Source: a virus
DNA length: 27,438 nucleotides
Reading direction: 5' to 3' (one strand)
IMG/VR virus record: IMGVR_UViG_3300008120_008032
Coordinates: 1-27,438 of that record
Of the stretch, positions 27,364 to 27,438 are shown piece by piece. Position 1 is the first letter of the stretch, and every line of letters starts with the position of its first letter. Below the pieces are notes generated by a model. The model made no database searches and was not told the origin of the DNA. It saw only the letters and a list, made by a program, of their open reading frames with translations. Made by a program: the position numbers and the translations under genes.

Positions 27364-27438
27364 TGAAACAACGAAAATTAACAAAAATAGGGGGTATTTA
27401 TCCACAAAAAATACAGAAAAGACTTTTATAAAAAATAG
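27364..27438. other. AT-rich end of window with a perfect DnaA-box word
   Basis: TTATCCACA at 27398-27406 is identical to the DnaA-box consensus. The flanking sequence is AT-rich and no gene is visible up to the window edge. A single box is weak evidence for an origin. Confidence 0.35.

Noticed and set aside
1-27438. CRISPR array
   Set aside because: No set of regularly spaced identical repeats was seen. The only repeats are the three distant 29-bp sites and short coding repeats.
1-27438. Inverted terminal repeats of a linear protein-primed genome
   Set aside because: The first bases of the window do not match the reverse complement of the last ones. The window ends probably do not coincide with genome ends, so this does not rule out such a genome.

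Overview
The window looks like part of a double-stranded DNA phage, or phage-like element, of a Bacteroidota (probably flavobacterial) host. It is AT-rich and densely packed. Genes are short, touch or overlap (ATGA, TAATG), and mostly lack Shine-Dalgarno sequences. Plus-strand operons start after TAnnTTTG boxes, the Bacteroidota -7 promoter element. No capsid, terminase, portal, tail or integrase gene is recognisable here, so the phage assignment rests on lysis, recombination and replication genes. A prophage or satellite cannot be excluded.

Layout. (1) 1-7424, minus strand: a glycan-transfer operon with, in transcription order, a DUF6165 protein, a methyltransferase, a sulfotransferase, a GT9 heptosyltransferase, a 901-aa multidomain glycosyltransferase, a GT4 glycosyltransferase and a TibC/BAHT-type protein O-heptosyltransferase cut by the left edge. 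(2) 7491-8514, plus: a sulfate-activation cassette (APS kinase, an ATP-sulfurylase-like nucleotidyltransferase, a DUF2061 membrane protein). (3) 8579-13704, plus: about eleven small proteins, most with one membrane helix at one end, carrying SH3b, peptidoglycan-binding, GNAT or SGNH-hydrolase parts, then two probable virion proteins. (4) 13705-20879, minus: early genes, including RecT, a RecB/Cas4-like nuclease with a probable Fe-S cluster, a minimal polymerase-palm-like protein, a very basic partner protein, HTH and zinc-finger proteins, a 49-aa AP2-like protein and a structured tRNA-like RNA. (5) 21058-24038, plus: cell-wall enzymes, mostly membrane-tethered (GH73, L,D-transpeptidase-like, GH24 lysozyme), and a tethered dual-specificity phosphatase. 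(6) 24028-27334, minus: an ADP-heptose operon (HldD-like epimerase, cupin, RfaE2-like adenylyltransferase, a chorismate-mutase-like protein, RfaE1-like kinase).

Regions 1, 2 and 6 make sense together. One part makes ADP-heptose, one makes PAPS, and the third holds heptosyltransferases and a sulfotransferase that would use both. The simplest reading is a virus-encoded pathway for a sulfated, heptose-containing glycan, on the virion or on the infected cell surface. Regions 3 and 5 encode many single-pass proteins with wall-active domains, as expected for a virus with an internal membrane, but the window does not prove this.

Sequence-level oddities: three copies of a 29-bp site built of 10-bp-phased repeats upstream of minus-strand operons; a tRNA-like RNA with no normal anticodon loop; no GATC, AGCT or ACGT found by eye in 27 kb; a +1 frameshift in the peptidoglycan-binding gene; and an over-represented octamer, TAAGGTCG.
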